9,315 nucleotides of DNA, from positions 1 through 9,315 of the forward strand of contig JAITHR010000046.1 in assembly GCA_031279895.1 (NCBI GenBank), in the 5' to 3' direction. The DNA comes from Spirochaetaceae bacterium. GTDB taxonomy: Bacteria; Spirochaetota; Spirochaetia; Treponematales; Breznakiellaceae. The position numbers and the translations under genes were made by a program. Positions 1-6,905 of the stretch are shown here, one piece after another; position 1 is the first letter of the stretch, and the number at the start of each line of letters is the position of its first letter. The notes beneath the pieces were generated by a model. It was not told the origin of the DNA. It worked only from the letters and a program-made list of their open reading frames with translations, and did not search any database.

Positions 1-10
1 GGGATATTTC

Positions 11-40
11 TTGACCGAACCGCCCGCTTAGTGGTATAGT
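11..40 (+). promoter_or_regulatory. Sigma-70 type promoter upstream of the GHMP kinase gene
   Basis: TTGACC (11-16) and TATAGT (35-40) are separated by 18 bp, each close to the -35 and -10 consensus. Transcription would start near 46-48, giving a leader of about 145 nt before the ATG at 193. The same TTGACC hexamer serves as the -35 box in front of groES. No start-site data are available, so this is a pattern match. Confidence 0.6.
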
Positions 41-42
41 AA

Positions 43-92
43 AAAAGGAAAACACCCCTCGTGCGGCTTGAAACCCGCGCCGTTTTCCTTTT
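43..92 (+). promoter_or_regulatory. Inverted repeat in the leader of the GHMP kinase gene
   Basis: AAAAGGAAAAC (43-53) and GTTTTCCTTTT (82-92) are perfect 11-bp arms around a 28-nt loop. The loop holds a small GCGG/CCGC stem (63-66, 75-78). Further short stems follow in the leader: CGTG/CACG (114-117, 124-127) and CCTAT/ATAGG (130-134, 153-157). The 3' arm ends in a T-rich run, so it could end transcription from outside the window or act as an attenuator. If transcription starts near 47, the first stem loses part of its 5' arm. I do not recognise a known riboswitch class. Confidence 0.35.
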
Positions 93-192
93 GGAGGGTT
101 GTAGAGGGCGTTTCGTGAAAACCCACGCGCCTATCACTGAGGCAGGCTCGACATAGGAATTGTTCGGGTAAGCTTGTAGCGAGGAGTTCATC

Positions 193-1356
193 ATGGTGCA
201 TATCGGTCCCATCCATCGTAAGGAGTACGACTTAGAGGCCGACCGATCTGAAGCGGTGGTTATCGCGGAAGCCCCGGGGAGGGTTCACTACCTTGGAGAA
301 CACGGGGAGCCCAAGGCCGGGCTGTTCCTCTCCTCCGCGATAAACCGGCGCGTCCAACTGGCGGTAAGCGCCCGTAAAGATAATTCACTGCGCTTTTACG
401 CGGCAGACTCGGAGGAGCGGAAGCGCACCTCTCTTGCCAATCTTAAATATAAACGGGAAGACCGGTGGGCCAATTACATCAAAGTTGCCATCTATCTGTT
501 CGTGGAACTCGGCTGTCCGGTAAAGGGGCTTAACTTCTCCCTGTGGGGCAATATCCCCCAGCACGTCAGCCTCGCCTCTTCCCAAGCGATAGAAATCGCC
601 GCAGCGGTTGCCCTGCGGGAGCTTTTCAAAGTCCCGCTTGACGACCGGACGCTTGTAAGCGCCCTTTTAGCGGCGCAGAAAGGATTTTTCGGCAAATCCA
701 ATCCCCCGATTGATTATCTTATCGCGCTGTACGCCCTTGAAAACTGTTTCGTCCTTGCTGACGAGACCACGATGGAAGTAACGCCGATTGCCTCTATTCT
801 CTCGGACTACACGATACTGCTCACCGATTCCCGCGTTCCGAGGGCCGGCGTGGAAGAGGAGCTGCGGGAACGGCGGCGGGCCATACGCAAGGGCCTTGAG
901 ATTCTGGGCAGTAAAAAGCAGCGGGCAAGCCTGCGGGAGGCGGCTGTTGCGGACCTTACGGATCTCGCGGGCATCCTGCCGGAAAACATACGGCGGCGCA
1001 ACACCCACATTATTCAGGAGCTGAGGCGGGTCCGCGACGCGCAAGAGGCGCTGGCCGGAACTGACCCGCAGGCCCTGGCCAAAACTATCCTTCATTCCCA
1101 TGAAAACCTGCGGGACCTCTACGAGGTTTCCTGCCCGGAGGTTGACTGGCTGGTTAAACGCGCCCAGGAGATTGACGGGGTGCTTGGCTCCCGCATGACG
1201 GGCCAAGGGTTCGGAGGCTGCACCTATACGATTATACGGGAGAGCGCCGTCGAGGAATACACGCGCCGCCTTGATGATTACGAAAGGATATTCGGTTTCC
1301 ATCCGGTAATTTATAGGGTGCGGCTCGGATCGGGAGCGCGTCTTTTAAGAGAGTAA
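193..1356 (+). CDS. Galactokinase-like GHMP family kinase with degraded active-site motifs
   Basis: This 387-residue protein matches galactokinase in length and layout. The first GHMP motif is APGRVHYLGEHG (27-38). The C-terminal part has the galactokinase-type segment HSHENLRDLYEVSCPE (301-316) and the third motif SRMTGQGFGGC (333-343). An Asp at 174 in PPIDY sits where the catalytic Asp of the MDQ segment is expected. Two regions are unusual. The family's EHTDYN is EHGEPK, so the sugar-contacting Asp is replaced. The phosphate-binding loop, normally of the form LPxGxGLSSSA, reads IPQHVSLASSQA (121-132) and lacks its glycines. It may phosphorylate another sugar, bind ligand without catalysis, or work weakly. 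The start is supported by GAGGAG (181-186), 6 nt before the ATG. No other galactose-pathway gene is visible in the window. Family assignment is firm; function is uncertain. Confidence 0.85.
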   Translation: MVHIGPIHRKEYDLEADRSEAVVIAEAPGRVHYLGEHGEPKAGLFLSSAINRRVQLAVSARKDNSLRFYAADSEERKRTSLANLKYKREDRWANYIKVAIYLFVELGCPVKGLNFSLWGNIPQHVSLASSQAIEIAAAVALRELFKVPLDDRTLVSALLAAQKGFFGKSNPPIDYLIALYALENCFVLADETTMEVTPIASILSDYTILLTDSRVPRAGVEEELRERRRAIRKGLEILGSKKQRASLREAAVADLTDLAGILPENIRRRNTHIIQELRRVRDAQEALAGTDPQALAKTILHSHENLRDLYEVSCPEVDWLVKRAQEIDGVLGSRMTGQGFGGCTYTIIRESAVEEYTRRLDDYERIFGFHPVIYRVRLGSGARLLRE

Positions 1357-1369
1357 ACCCGACCAGCCG

Positions 1370-1471
1370 CAGCCTCCGGCTGTTTCATAAGCGTCCTGTG
1401 GCGCGGCTCAAAGCAATCGTTGACTGCTTACAGGCGCTAAGCGGGACGCTTATGGAACCGTCGGAGACGGT
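1370..1471. repeat. Dispersed palindromic repeat element between the GHMP kinase gene and surE
   Basis: The element is bounded by two small hairpins: CAGCC-TCC-GGCTG (1370-1382) and ACCGTC-GGA-GACGGT (1457-1471). Inside them lie inverted arms CATAAGCGTCC (1386-1396) and GGACGCTTATG (1444-1454). The two halves therefore read as inverted copies of one unit, a hairpin with TCC loop followed by TTYCATAAGCGTCC. Together they form a long imperfect stem. The right half recurs at 9170-9200 and its arm again at 9304-9314. No gene is seen between 1357 and 1604. There is no T-run after the palindrome, so it does not look like a standard terminator. Confidence 0.75.
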
Positions 1472-1604
1472 AACCGCTAAAGAAAATCGGGATTATGTAG
1501 ATAATTATTAAGAGGAGCGCGATTTTTATTCAGGCGAACGGTAAGGGGATTTCACGGGAGTCCGCGCCGCCGCGAAGAGGGTTGCGCGAAAAATACGAGG
1601 TTCC

Positions 1605-2405
1605 ATGAATATACTACTGACTAATGACGACGGAATAGACGGCGAGGGCCTGGTTGCTTTTGCCGCGGCGTTGCGGGAGCGGGGGGAGCATAGGGTATAC
1701 GTGCTTGCCCCGGACACCAACCGCTCCGGCGTGTCCCAAGCCATCTCGTTTTTGGCCGGCCCCCTGTCCCTAAGCGAGCGGAACACAGGAGACTGGGCCT
1801 GTTCGGGAACCCCGGCGGACTGCGTTATGCTGGCGGTGCTGGGGGCGCTTTCGGTTACGCCCGATCTGGTGGTCTCCGGCATCAACGCGGGCGCGAATAT
1901 CGGCACCGATATTCTCTATTCCGGCACCGCCGCGGCAGCCCGGCAGGGGGCGTTGTACGGCATTCCGTCGGTGGCCCTCTCTTTGGTGGGAAAGCCGCCG
2001 TTTTACTGGAAGGAGACGGTGGATTTCGCGGTGGAGCGGCTTGGGTGGCTCGCGGGTCTCTGGAGGCCCGACACGTTTATCAACGTGAATATTCCCAATA
2101 TCCCCCGTCCGGACGGGATAGCCACCACCTTTCCCTCTTTGCGGCGGTATAAGGATAATCTTGAACTGTTTCACACACGGGACGGCAAGAAATACGGGCT
2201 CGTTAATTTCGGGGATATTGTAACGAAGGCGGAACCGGGGTCCGACGGGGATGCGGTGGCGCGGAATCTGGTATCCGTCAGCCCCGTGTTCATTCATCCG
2301 GTTGTGCGGCAGGATCTCTGTATCTCCGCGCCGGCATACGCCGGCGTGTCCCCCCGACCGGAAGAAGCGCCGCGCACTAACGACCATGAAAACAAAGGAA
2401 CATAA
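1605..2405 (+). CDS. surE: 5'/3'-nucleotidase SurE
   Basis: SurE is a metal-dependent cytoplasmic phosphatase acting on nucleoside monophosphates and some other phosphate esters. The 266-residue protein begins with the family signature LLTNDDG (4-10), whose Asp8 and Asp9 bind the metal. It then has APDTNRSGVSQAIS (35-48) with the metal-loop Ser41, SGTPADCV (67-74), and the conserved SGINAGANIGTD block (91-102) with Asn94. The late motif SDGDAVARNLVSVSPV (213-228) is also typical. Residues 245-266 are a charged tail beyond the usual end. The ribosome site is modest, GAGG at 1597-1600 only 4 nt before the ATG, but the family signature fixes this start. The next gene starts 46 bp downstream on the same strand, suggesting co-transcription. 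Confidence 0.95.
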   Translation: MNILLTNDDGIDGEGLVAFAAALRERGEHRVYVLAPDTNRSGVSQAISFLAGPLSLSERNTGDWACSGTPADCVMLAVLGALSVTPDLVVSGINAGANIGTDILYSGTAAAARQGALYGIPSVALSLVGKPPFYWKETVDFAVERLGWLAGLWRPDTFINVNIPNIPRPDGIATTFPSLRRYKDNLELFHTRDGKKYGLVNFGDIVTKAEPGSDGDAVARNLVSVSPVFIHPVVRQDLCISAPAYAGVSPRPEEAPRTNDHENKGT

Positions 2406-2436
2406 CGGTATGAAAACAATAGAAATAACCGATAGT

Positions 2437-2442
2437 AGGAGG
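2437..2442 (+). promoter_or_regulatory. Ribosome binding site that decides the start of the TPR gene
   Basis: AGGAGG lies 9 nt before the ATG at 2452. The reading frame is open further upstream into surE, with other ATG codons at 2386 and 2410. The first has no good site and the second has only AAAGGA 10-11 nt away. The match here favours 2452. Confidence 0.65.
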
Positions 2443-2451
2443 GACTGTACT

Positions 2452-3138
2452 ATGGTAGGAACGCTACAGGAAGGTATAAGGCTTTTTAACATGAAGCGCT
2501 GGGAGATGGCGCTCCAGGTGTTTCTTACGACGCTTGAGAAGGTAAAGCCGGAAGAGGAAACTCTAAACGAGGAACTCTCGTATTATCTGGGATTATGCTA
2601 CACCAAACTGGAGCAGTTCGACGAGGCGCTCCTCTATTTGGAACAGGTAGTAACCGGCTCCCGCGACACGCTGCGGGTCTATCAGTGCCGGATAACCCTG
2701 GCGTATATTTACGTCATTACCAAGCGGGCGAAGATGGCGGAATCCGAGCTTGAGCGGCTGGGGGAAACAGGCTTTGAGTCGGTACAGCTCTATACGATTT
2801 TGGCGTATACCGCCTGGTCAGAGCGGCAGTACCAAAAAGCGGTGGATTTATATAAAAAGGCGCTCCAGATGGATAACAGCAACGCCACCGCCATAAACGG
2901 CTTGGGCTATATTCTGGTGGATACCGCCATGGACGTGCAGAAAGGACTTTTGTTTTGCAAAAAAGCGGTGGATATAAACCCCAAAAACCCCTCTTACCTT
3001 GATTCCCTTGGGTGGGCCTATTTCAAAAACGGCAATGCCACCGAAGCCGTCAACTGGTTAAGGCGGGCTCTGGATTTGGCGCCCCAGCAAAAAGAAATCA
3101 GAAATCATATTAAAATTGTCGCGGGAGAGGCCGGATGA
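2452..3138 (+). CDS. Tetratricopeptide repeat protein
   Basis: From the chosen start the protein has 228 residues and is almost entirely helical repeats. About six TPR-like units can be traced at 5-30, 40-70, 76-105, 111-144, 145-180 and 181-213. The last three are the clearest, with alternating small and aromatic positions such as YQKAVDLYKKALQMD and DSLGWAYFKNGNATEAVNWLRRALDLAP. No signal peptide or membrane segment is seen, so it is probably a cytoplasmic scaffold or adaptor. It sits 46 bp after surE, and its stop overlaps the next start in ATGA, pointing to translational coupling with the exported NHL protein. The partner is unknown. An alternative start at 2410 would add 14 residues. Confidence 0.85.
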   Translation: MVGTLQEGIRLFNMKRWEMALQVFLTTLEKVKPEEETLNEELSYYLGLCYTKLEQFDEALLYLEQVVTGSRDTLRVYQCRITLAYIYVITKRAKMAESELERLGETGFESVQLYTILAYTAWSERQYQKAVDLYKKALQMDNSNATAINGLGYILVDTAMDVQKGLLFCKKAVDINPKNPSYLDSLGWAYFKNGNATEAVNWLRRALDLAPQQKEIRNHIKIVAGEAG

Positions 3139-5195
3139 ACCGGTTCGGTATCATCCGGCGGTATGTCCTACAAGCGGTCTGCAGGTGCTTTTTTTTAGCG
3201 CCGGCGTTTCTGGCGGCCCAGCAGCAGTACGGCGGCACGGATATAAACGCCCTGTATGCCCAAGAAGAGTTCCGCGTGGGGGTCCAGGCCTATAACCGCT
3301 TCTCTTTTAACGAGGCGATACTCTCTTTTGAGCGGGCGCTTTCTTTTAGTCCGGGGAAGCCTCTCGTTCTGGACTGGCTTGGCAGGGCCTATTACCGGTC
3401 GGGACTGGAAGAAACCGCTATACGGCAGTGGCGTTCGGCAGTGGCAGAATACCCTCCCGCAGCAGGAGAGGCGCTCCTCCTTAATAGCCGTATCGAGACG
3501 GTGCGGAACCGGCGCAGCCTTCTTCCCATTGCGGAAGACGGGGTGAGGTATGTGGAATCCGGCAGGTATCCGGGCAAATCCAACGATATGGTTTATTACC
3601 GGCACCCCACGGCGGTTTTGCCGTTGGAAGACGGAAGCGCGTGGATTGTGGCCTACGGGAGCAACGAGCTGGTGCGGGTTGACGTGAACGGCGTCATCCG
3701 CCAGCGCCAGCGCGGGCCGCTTAACGGCTTCGACCGTCCCTATGACCTGGTGCGGGGAAACGACGGCAGGATGTTTCTTTCCGAATACCGGGGCGGACGG
3801 GTAAGCGCGCTTAACAGTAACGGGGACTGGCAGTATTACATCGGATCAAAGGGGAACGGGGACGGCCAGTTTGTGGGCCCCCAGAACCTCGCGGTAGACG
3901 AGGCGGGGTATTTGTATGTGGTGGATTACGGGAACCGGCGGGTTTCCAAGTTCGATCCGGACGGGGCTTTTATCCTTTCATTCGGCTTTAAAAGTGCGGA
4001 GTTTCAGGGGTTTCTTTCCCCCACGGGCATCGCGGCCAAAGACGGGCGGGTGTATGTGGCCGACGGAGCGGCCAGGCAGATCGCTATATTTGACGGAAAC
4101 GGGACGTACCTGGGGATTTTGGTCAAAACCGGACTCACGGGCCCGGAAAGCCTCCGGTTTCTCTCTGACGGCAGACTCCTTGTGGCGGACACCAACCGGA
4201 TTATGGCCATTGACGTGAACTCGGCGGTGATTCGGGAACTGGGGGTGGCGGGCAACTCCGGCGTGCGGATTGTCAGTGCTGAAATCGACCGGAACGGCAA
4301 TATCATGGCGGCAAACTTTCAAGGCGACGAGGTTTCGGTGATGACTCGTTTTACGGATATGGCCTCAGGACTGTTCGTGCAGATAGATAGGGTGATTTCC
4401 GAGCGTTTCCCCTTGATTACCGTGGAGATTTCAGTAGAAGACCGGCTCCGCCGTCCTATTGTGGGCCTTGACAGCGGGAATTTTCTTTTGAGTGAGAAGG
4501 GACGGGCCGTGTTGGAGCAGAACTTTCTCGGCGCGGGCTACCGGTCCGAGAGCGCTGATATAGCGATTCTTATGGAACGCTCCGGCAACACCGTCGCATT
4601 ACAGGAAGACCTTGTGCGGGCCATGCGGGACATTGCGGACAATTTCTCGGGAAGTGTGGTTTCCCTTGTTTCGGCAGGAGAGCAGCCGGTTAAAGAGCGG
4701 CTGGCAAACGGGGTGTCTGTGGCGGCGCGGGGAAACGCCGGCGCGTATACTCCGCGCTGGCGCTTTGATTTGGGATTGCGCCTTGCGGCCACGGACCTGC
4801 TTGCGGGCGAGAAAAAACGGGCCGTACTTTTTGTGGGCGCAGGCAGCCTGGGAGAGCTTTCGTTCGAGCAGTACAGTCTGGCGGAGCTTGGGGCGTACCT
4901 TGCAAATAACGGTATTGTGTTTCACGCGATAATTCTGGGGGACGGCCTTGCGGACGAGAAAATCCGCTATCTGTGCGGTCAGACCGGCGGGGAGGTGATG
5001 TCCCTGTACCGGCCTTCGGGCATCGGGGGAACCGTTAGAAGCATAGCTTCCCGTCCCAGCGGCTCCTATATTCTCAGTTACCGCTCTCAGCTCCCCACTG
5101 ATTTCGGCAGGGCCTATCTTCCGGTGGAAGCGGAAGTGTATCTTATGGAACGCTCCGGCAGAGACAGCATCGGCTATTACCCGCCGCTGGAGTAG
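3135..5195 (+). CDS. Exported TPR / NHL-repeat / von Willebrand-like protein
   Basis: This 686-residue protein has an N-terminal signal: basic residues RFGIIRR (3-9), a hydrophobic run to about residue 27, and a likely cleavage near AFLAAQ. Residues 45-108 form about two TPR-like units. Residues 155-405 form an NHL-type beta-propeller, with repeated signatures such as LAVDEAGYLYVVDYGNRRVSKFD (in 252-274) and GIAAKDGRVYVADGAARQIAIFD (in 298-320). Residues 420-686 resemble the von Willebrand-related domains of periplasmic proteins. AILMERSGNT (477-486) occupies the metal-site position but has Glu for the usual first Asp. GSYILSYRS (643-651) matches the late part of such domains. It probably acts as a periplasmic or surface protein-binding scaffold. 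The start overlaps the TPR gene stop (ATGA), which fixes it. Catalytic activity is not indicated and the ligand is unknown. Confidence 0.8.
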   Translation: MNRFGIIRRYVLQAVCRCFFLAPAFLAAQQQYGGTDINALYAQEEFRVGVQAYNRFSFNEAILSFERALSFSPGKPLVLDWLGRAYYRSGLEETAIRQWRSAVAEYPPAAGEALLLNSRIETVRNRRSLLPIAEDGVRYVESGRYPGKSNDMVYYRHPTAVLPLEDGSAWIVAYGSNELVRVDVNGVIRQRQRGPLNGFDRPYDLVRGNDGRMFLSEYRGGRVSALNSNGDWQYYIGSKGNGDGQFVGPQNLAVDEAGYLYVVDYGNRRVSKFDPDGAFILSFGFKSAEFQGFLSPTGIAAKDGRVYVADGAARQIAIFDGNGTYLGILVKTGLTGPESLRFLSDGRLLVADTNRIMAIDVNSAVIRELGVAGNSGVRIVSAEIDRNGNIMAANFQGDEVSVMTRFTDMASGLFVQIDRVISERFPLITVEISVEDRLRRPIVGLDSGNFLLSEKGRAVLEQNFLGAGYRSESADIAILMERSGNTVALQEDLVRAMRDIADNFSGSVVSLVSAGEQPVKERLANGVSVAARGNAGAYTPRWRFDLGLRLAATDLLAGEKKRAVLFVGAGSLGELSFEQYSLAELGAYLANNGIVFHAIILGDGLADEKIRYLCGQTGGEVMSLYRPSGIGGTVRSIASRPSGSYILSYRSQLPTDFGRAYLPVEAEVYLMERSGRDSIGYYPPLE
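4568..5160 (+). repeat. Pair of exact 20-bp direct repeats inside the NHL protein gene
   Basis: Positions 4568-4587 and 5141-5160 are identical and in the same reading frame. Both encode LMERSG, at residues 479-484 and 670-675. Ten bases of the repeat (CTTATGGAAC) also occur in the dispersed palindromic element at 1449-1458 and 9176-9185. The copies could come from local duplication, gene conversion or insertion of repeat sequence. Confidence 0.8.
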
Positions 5196-5242
5196 GAAAG
5201 AAACAGCCGGCGCCGGAAAAAGCGCGGAACAACGCGCCGCGG

Positions 5243-5263
5243 GCGGGGCGGCTAAAGCCCCGC
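5243..5263 (+). terminator. Weak hairpin after the surE operon
   Basis: GCGGGGC (5243-5249) pairs with GCCCCGC (5257-5263) around a 7-nt loop. It lies 48 bp after the NHL gene and ahead of the groES promoter. No T-run follows, so intrinsic termination is doubtful. It may stabilise the 3' end of the message instead. Confidence 0.3.
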
Positions 5264-5290
5264 ATAAAGCGTAACGTGCGGCAGGGGCGG

Positions 5291-5319
5291 TTGACCATCG
5301 TCGGCTTTTTTGGTATATT
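5291..5319 (+). promoter_or_regulatory. Promoter of groES
   Basis: TTGACC (5291-5296) and TATATT (5314-5319) lie 17 bp apart, each one or two bases from consensus. Transcription would begin near 5326, about 30 nt before the groES start. No CIRCE operator (TTAGCACTC with an inverted copy) is present here, so HrcA control is not supported by this sequence. Confidence 0.7.
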
Positions 5320-5354
5320 TTACTCATCATAATTAAACCAAACGGAGGATAAAC

Positions 5355-5621
5355 ATGAATGTGAAACCTTTAGCAGATCGGGTCATGGTGAAACTTGAAA
5401 AAAATGAAGCAAAGACCGCCGGCGGAATTATCATCCCCGATACGGCCCAAGAAAAAACCCAGACCGGTCTTGTGGTAGCGGTAGGCGATGACGCCGAGAA
5501 AATCAAGGTCAAAGCGGGTGAAAAGGTTATGTATGATAAATATGCCGGCACCGCAGTGAAGATTGAAGGCGTGGAACACCTTATTCTCAAAATGGCGGAT
5601 GTTATCGCGGTTATTGAGTAA
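5355..5621 (+). CDS. groES: Co-chaperonin GroES
   Basis: GroES forms the heptameric lid of the GroEL folding chamber in the cytoplasm. The 88-residue protein starts with the family motif VKPLADRV (3-10). Its mobile loop, with the GroEL-contacting GGIIIP (23-28), is followed by the conserved PDTAQEKTQTG. The body has GDDAEKIKVKAGEKVMYDKYAGT (in 44-66) and the C-terminal VIAVIE. It is a little shorter than the usual 95-97 residues. GGAGG (5344-5348), 6 nt before the ATG, confirms the start. groEL is not beside it: the next gene is a sugar kinase on the other strand, and a strong terminator follows. groES is therefore transcribed alone here, and its GroEL partner must be encoded elsewhere. Confidence 0.96.
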   Translation: MNVKPLADRVMVKLEKNEAKTAGGIIIPDTAQEKTQTGLVVAVGDDAEKIKVKAGEKVMYDKYAGTAVKIEGVEHLILKMADVIAVIE

Positions 5622-5640
5622 ACGCCGCCCGCCTTAACAT

Positions 5641-5675
5641 ACAAAAAACCCGATGTTCCGCATCGGGTTTTTTGT
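5641..5675. terminator. Bidirectional intrinsic terminator between groES and the sugar kinase gene
   Basis: AAAAAACCCGATG (5643-5655) pairs perfectly with CATCGGGTTTTTT (5661-5673) around a 5-nt loop, and the outer bases extend the stem to 15 bp. On the plus strand the stem ends in a T-run and then TTTTT, terminating groES. On the minus strand the A-run becomes the T-run, 10 bp past the stop of the convergent kinase gene. Confidence 0.95.
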
Positions 5676-5685
5676 TTTTCCGCGC

Positions 5686-6798
5686 CTATCGCTGTATCCG
5701 CGCCGACCCGCCCTGAGCAAAAGCCTCAACCTGATCCAGACTTACCATAGACGTGTCCCCCGGCGTGGTGGTAAGGAGCGCCCCGTGCGCCCATCCGAGC
5801 TTCAGCGCTTCCTCCGGCGTTTTGCCGGTGAGAAATCCGTAAAAAAGCCCCGCCGCAAAGCCGTCGCCCCCGCCTACCCTATCGTATACATCCAGATCGC
5901 AGGTAGGGGCCGTATAACTTTTGCCGTCCAGCCACAACACCGCGCTCCACCGGTGGCGGTTGGCGGAATGAACCTCCCGTAGCGTGGTGGCTACCGCTTT
6001 TATGTTGGGAAAGTCCTTCGTTACCTGCGCTATCATGCCGAAAAACGCCGACGGATCCAGCCTGCCCTTGGATTCCGCCTCGGGACCGCGGAGGCCCAAG
6101 CCCTTTTGAAGGTCTTCCTCGTTCCCCACCAGCACGTCAACGTGGCGGACAATGTTCCGCAGGGTCTTCGCGGCGCCCTCTTCGGCACGCGCCGCGCTTA
6201 GGCCCTGCTCGGCTGCGGCAACGGCCCAGAGTTTCGCCCGATAGTTAAGGTCAAACGAAACGACCGCGCCGGCTTTCCGCGCAGCTTCCATAGCCTCAAT
6301 CACGAGTTCCGAAGTGGTGGGAGAGAGGGCCGCGAAGATGCCCCCTGAGTGAAACCACCTGAACCCTTTGGCAAAGACGGCGTTCCAGTCGAAACTCCCC
6401 GGCTTGAGACGGGCGGCGGCCTCGTTTGACCGGTTGTAAAACACCACCGGAGCCCGCGCCCCCTGCCCCCGGTCGCTCCACACAATCGCCATGTTAGGCC
6501 CCCGCACCCCGTCAAAGGCGAACCGCGTGTAATAGCCGGTTACGCCCGCTTTCCGCACGGCCCGCTCGACGCGCTTCCCGATAGGATACTCGACCAGAGC
6601 GCTGGCCACGGCGGTTTTGAGGCCGAAACAGGAGGCAAGATTGGCGGCAACGTTATATTCGCCGCCTGAAACGTGCAGGGAATACGTGTCCGCCTCCGCA
6701 AAGGGGGTAACCCCCGGATCAAGGCGGGTAACAAGGGCTCCCAAAGCAAGCATATCTTCCCTTGAAGACGAGGGCGACGGAATAGATAATGGCGCCAT
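5686..6798 (-). CDS. kdgK: PfkB family sugar kinase, probably 2-dehydro-3-deoxygluconokinase
   Basis: The 370-residue protein is a ribokinase-fold (PfkB) kinase that transfers phosphate from ATP to a sugar hydroxyl. It opens with MLALGALVTRLDPG (16-29), matching the N-terminus of 2-keto-3-deoxygluconate kinases. The first PfkB region follows as SGGEYNVAANLA (44-55). FDLNYRAKLW (182-191) is characteristic of the KDG kinase group. The second signature is DRVGGGDGFAAGLFYG (306-321), with Gly309-Gly311 as anion hole and Asp312 as catalytic base. The usual DTxGAGD is here DRxGGGD, also seen in this subgroup. AAGGAG (complement of 6805-6810) lies 6 nt before the start. No aldolase or uronate gene is nearby, so the substrate is inferred from sequence resemblance only. 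Fructokinase or another ketoacid-sugar kinase is possible. It is slightly longer than average through a 15-residue N-terminal extension. Confidence 0.85.
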   Translation of the reverse strand: MAPLSIPSPSSSREDMLALGALVTRLDPGVTPFAEADTYSLHVSGGEYNVAANLASCFGLKTAVASALVEYPIGKRVERAVRKAGVTGYYTRFAFDGVRGPNMAIVWSDRGQGARAPVVFYNRSNEAAARLKPGSFDWNAVFAKGFRWFHSGGIFAALSPTTSELVIEAMEAARKAGAVVSFDLNYRAKLWAVAAAEQGLSAARAEEGAAKTLRNIVRHVDVLVGNEEDLQKGLGLRGPEAESKGRLDPSAFFGMIAQVTKDFPNIKAVATTLREVHSANRHRWSAVLWLDGKSYTAPTCDLDVYDRVGGGDGFAAGLFYGFLTGKTPEEALKLGWAHGALLTTTPGDTSMVSLDQVEAFAQGGSARIQR

Positions 6799-6905
6799 AC
6801 TAATCTCCTTACCGTTTTTCTCCGGTTCTATTAAAACCTTGGAAAACTTTCTATAATGCAGAAAAAATTTCTACAGAGTACCGGTTTCATGCCCCCGGCT
6901 TTCGG

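Noticed and set aside
667..1302. 211-residue minus-strand open frame opposite the GHMP kinase gene
   Set aside because: It is a shadow of a gene with clear family motifs on the plus strand.
1501..1608. Open frame ending in TGA that overlaps the surE start as ATGA, with AGAGGAG at 1511-1517
   Set aside because: It has no ATG, GTG or TTG near the ribosome-like site. Only a rare ATT start would work and the product would be about 28 residues, so evidence is too thin.
1770..2492. 240-residue minus-strand open frame opposite surE
   Set aside because: It is a shadow frame; surE motifs lie on the plus strand.
4599..5330. 243-residue minus-strand open frame opposite the NHL gene
   Set aside because: It covers the groES promoter and the VWA-like region, with no recognisable domain.
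5320..5354. CIRCE operator before groES
   Set aside because: The region before the start was read for TTAGCACTC and its inverted copy; neither is present.
5653..5982. 109-residue plus-strand open frame after groES
   Set aside because: It begins inside the terminator and lies opposite the PfkB kinase, with a highly basic composition typical of shadow frames.
6799..6905. Promoter for the sugar kinase in the 107-bp gap upstream of it
   Set aside because: TATAAT at 6852-6857 is on the plus strand, and no minus-strand -35/-10 pair with acceptable spacing was found.
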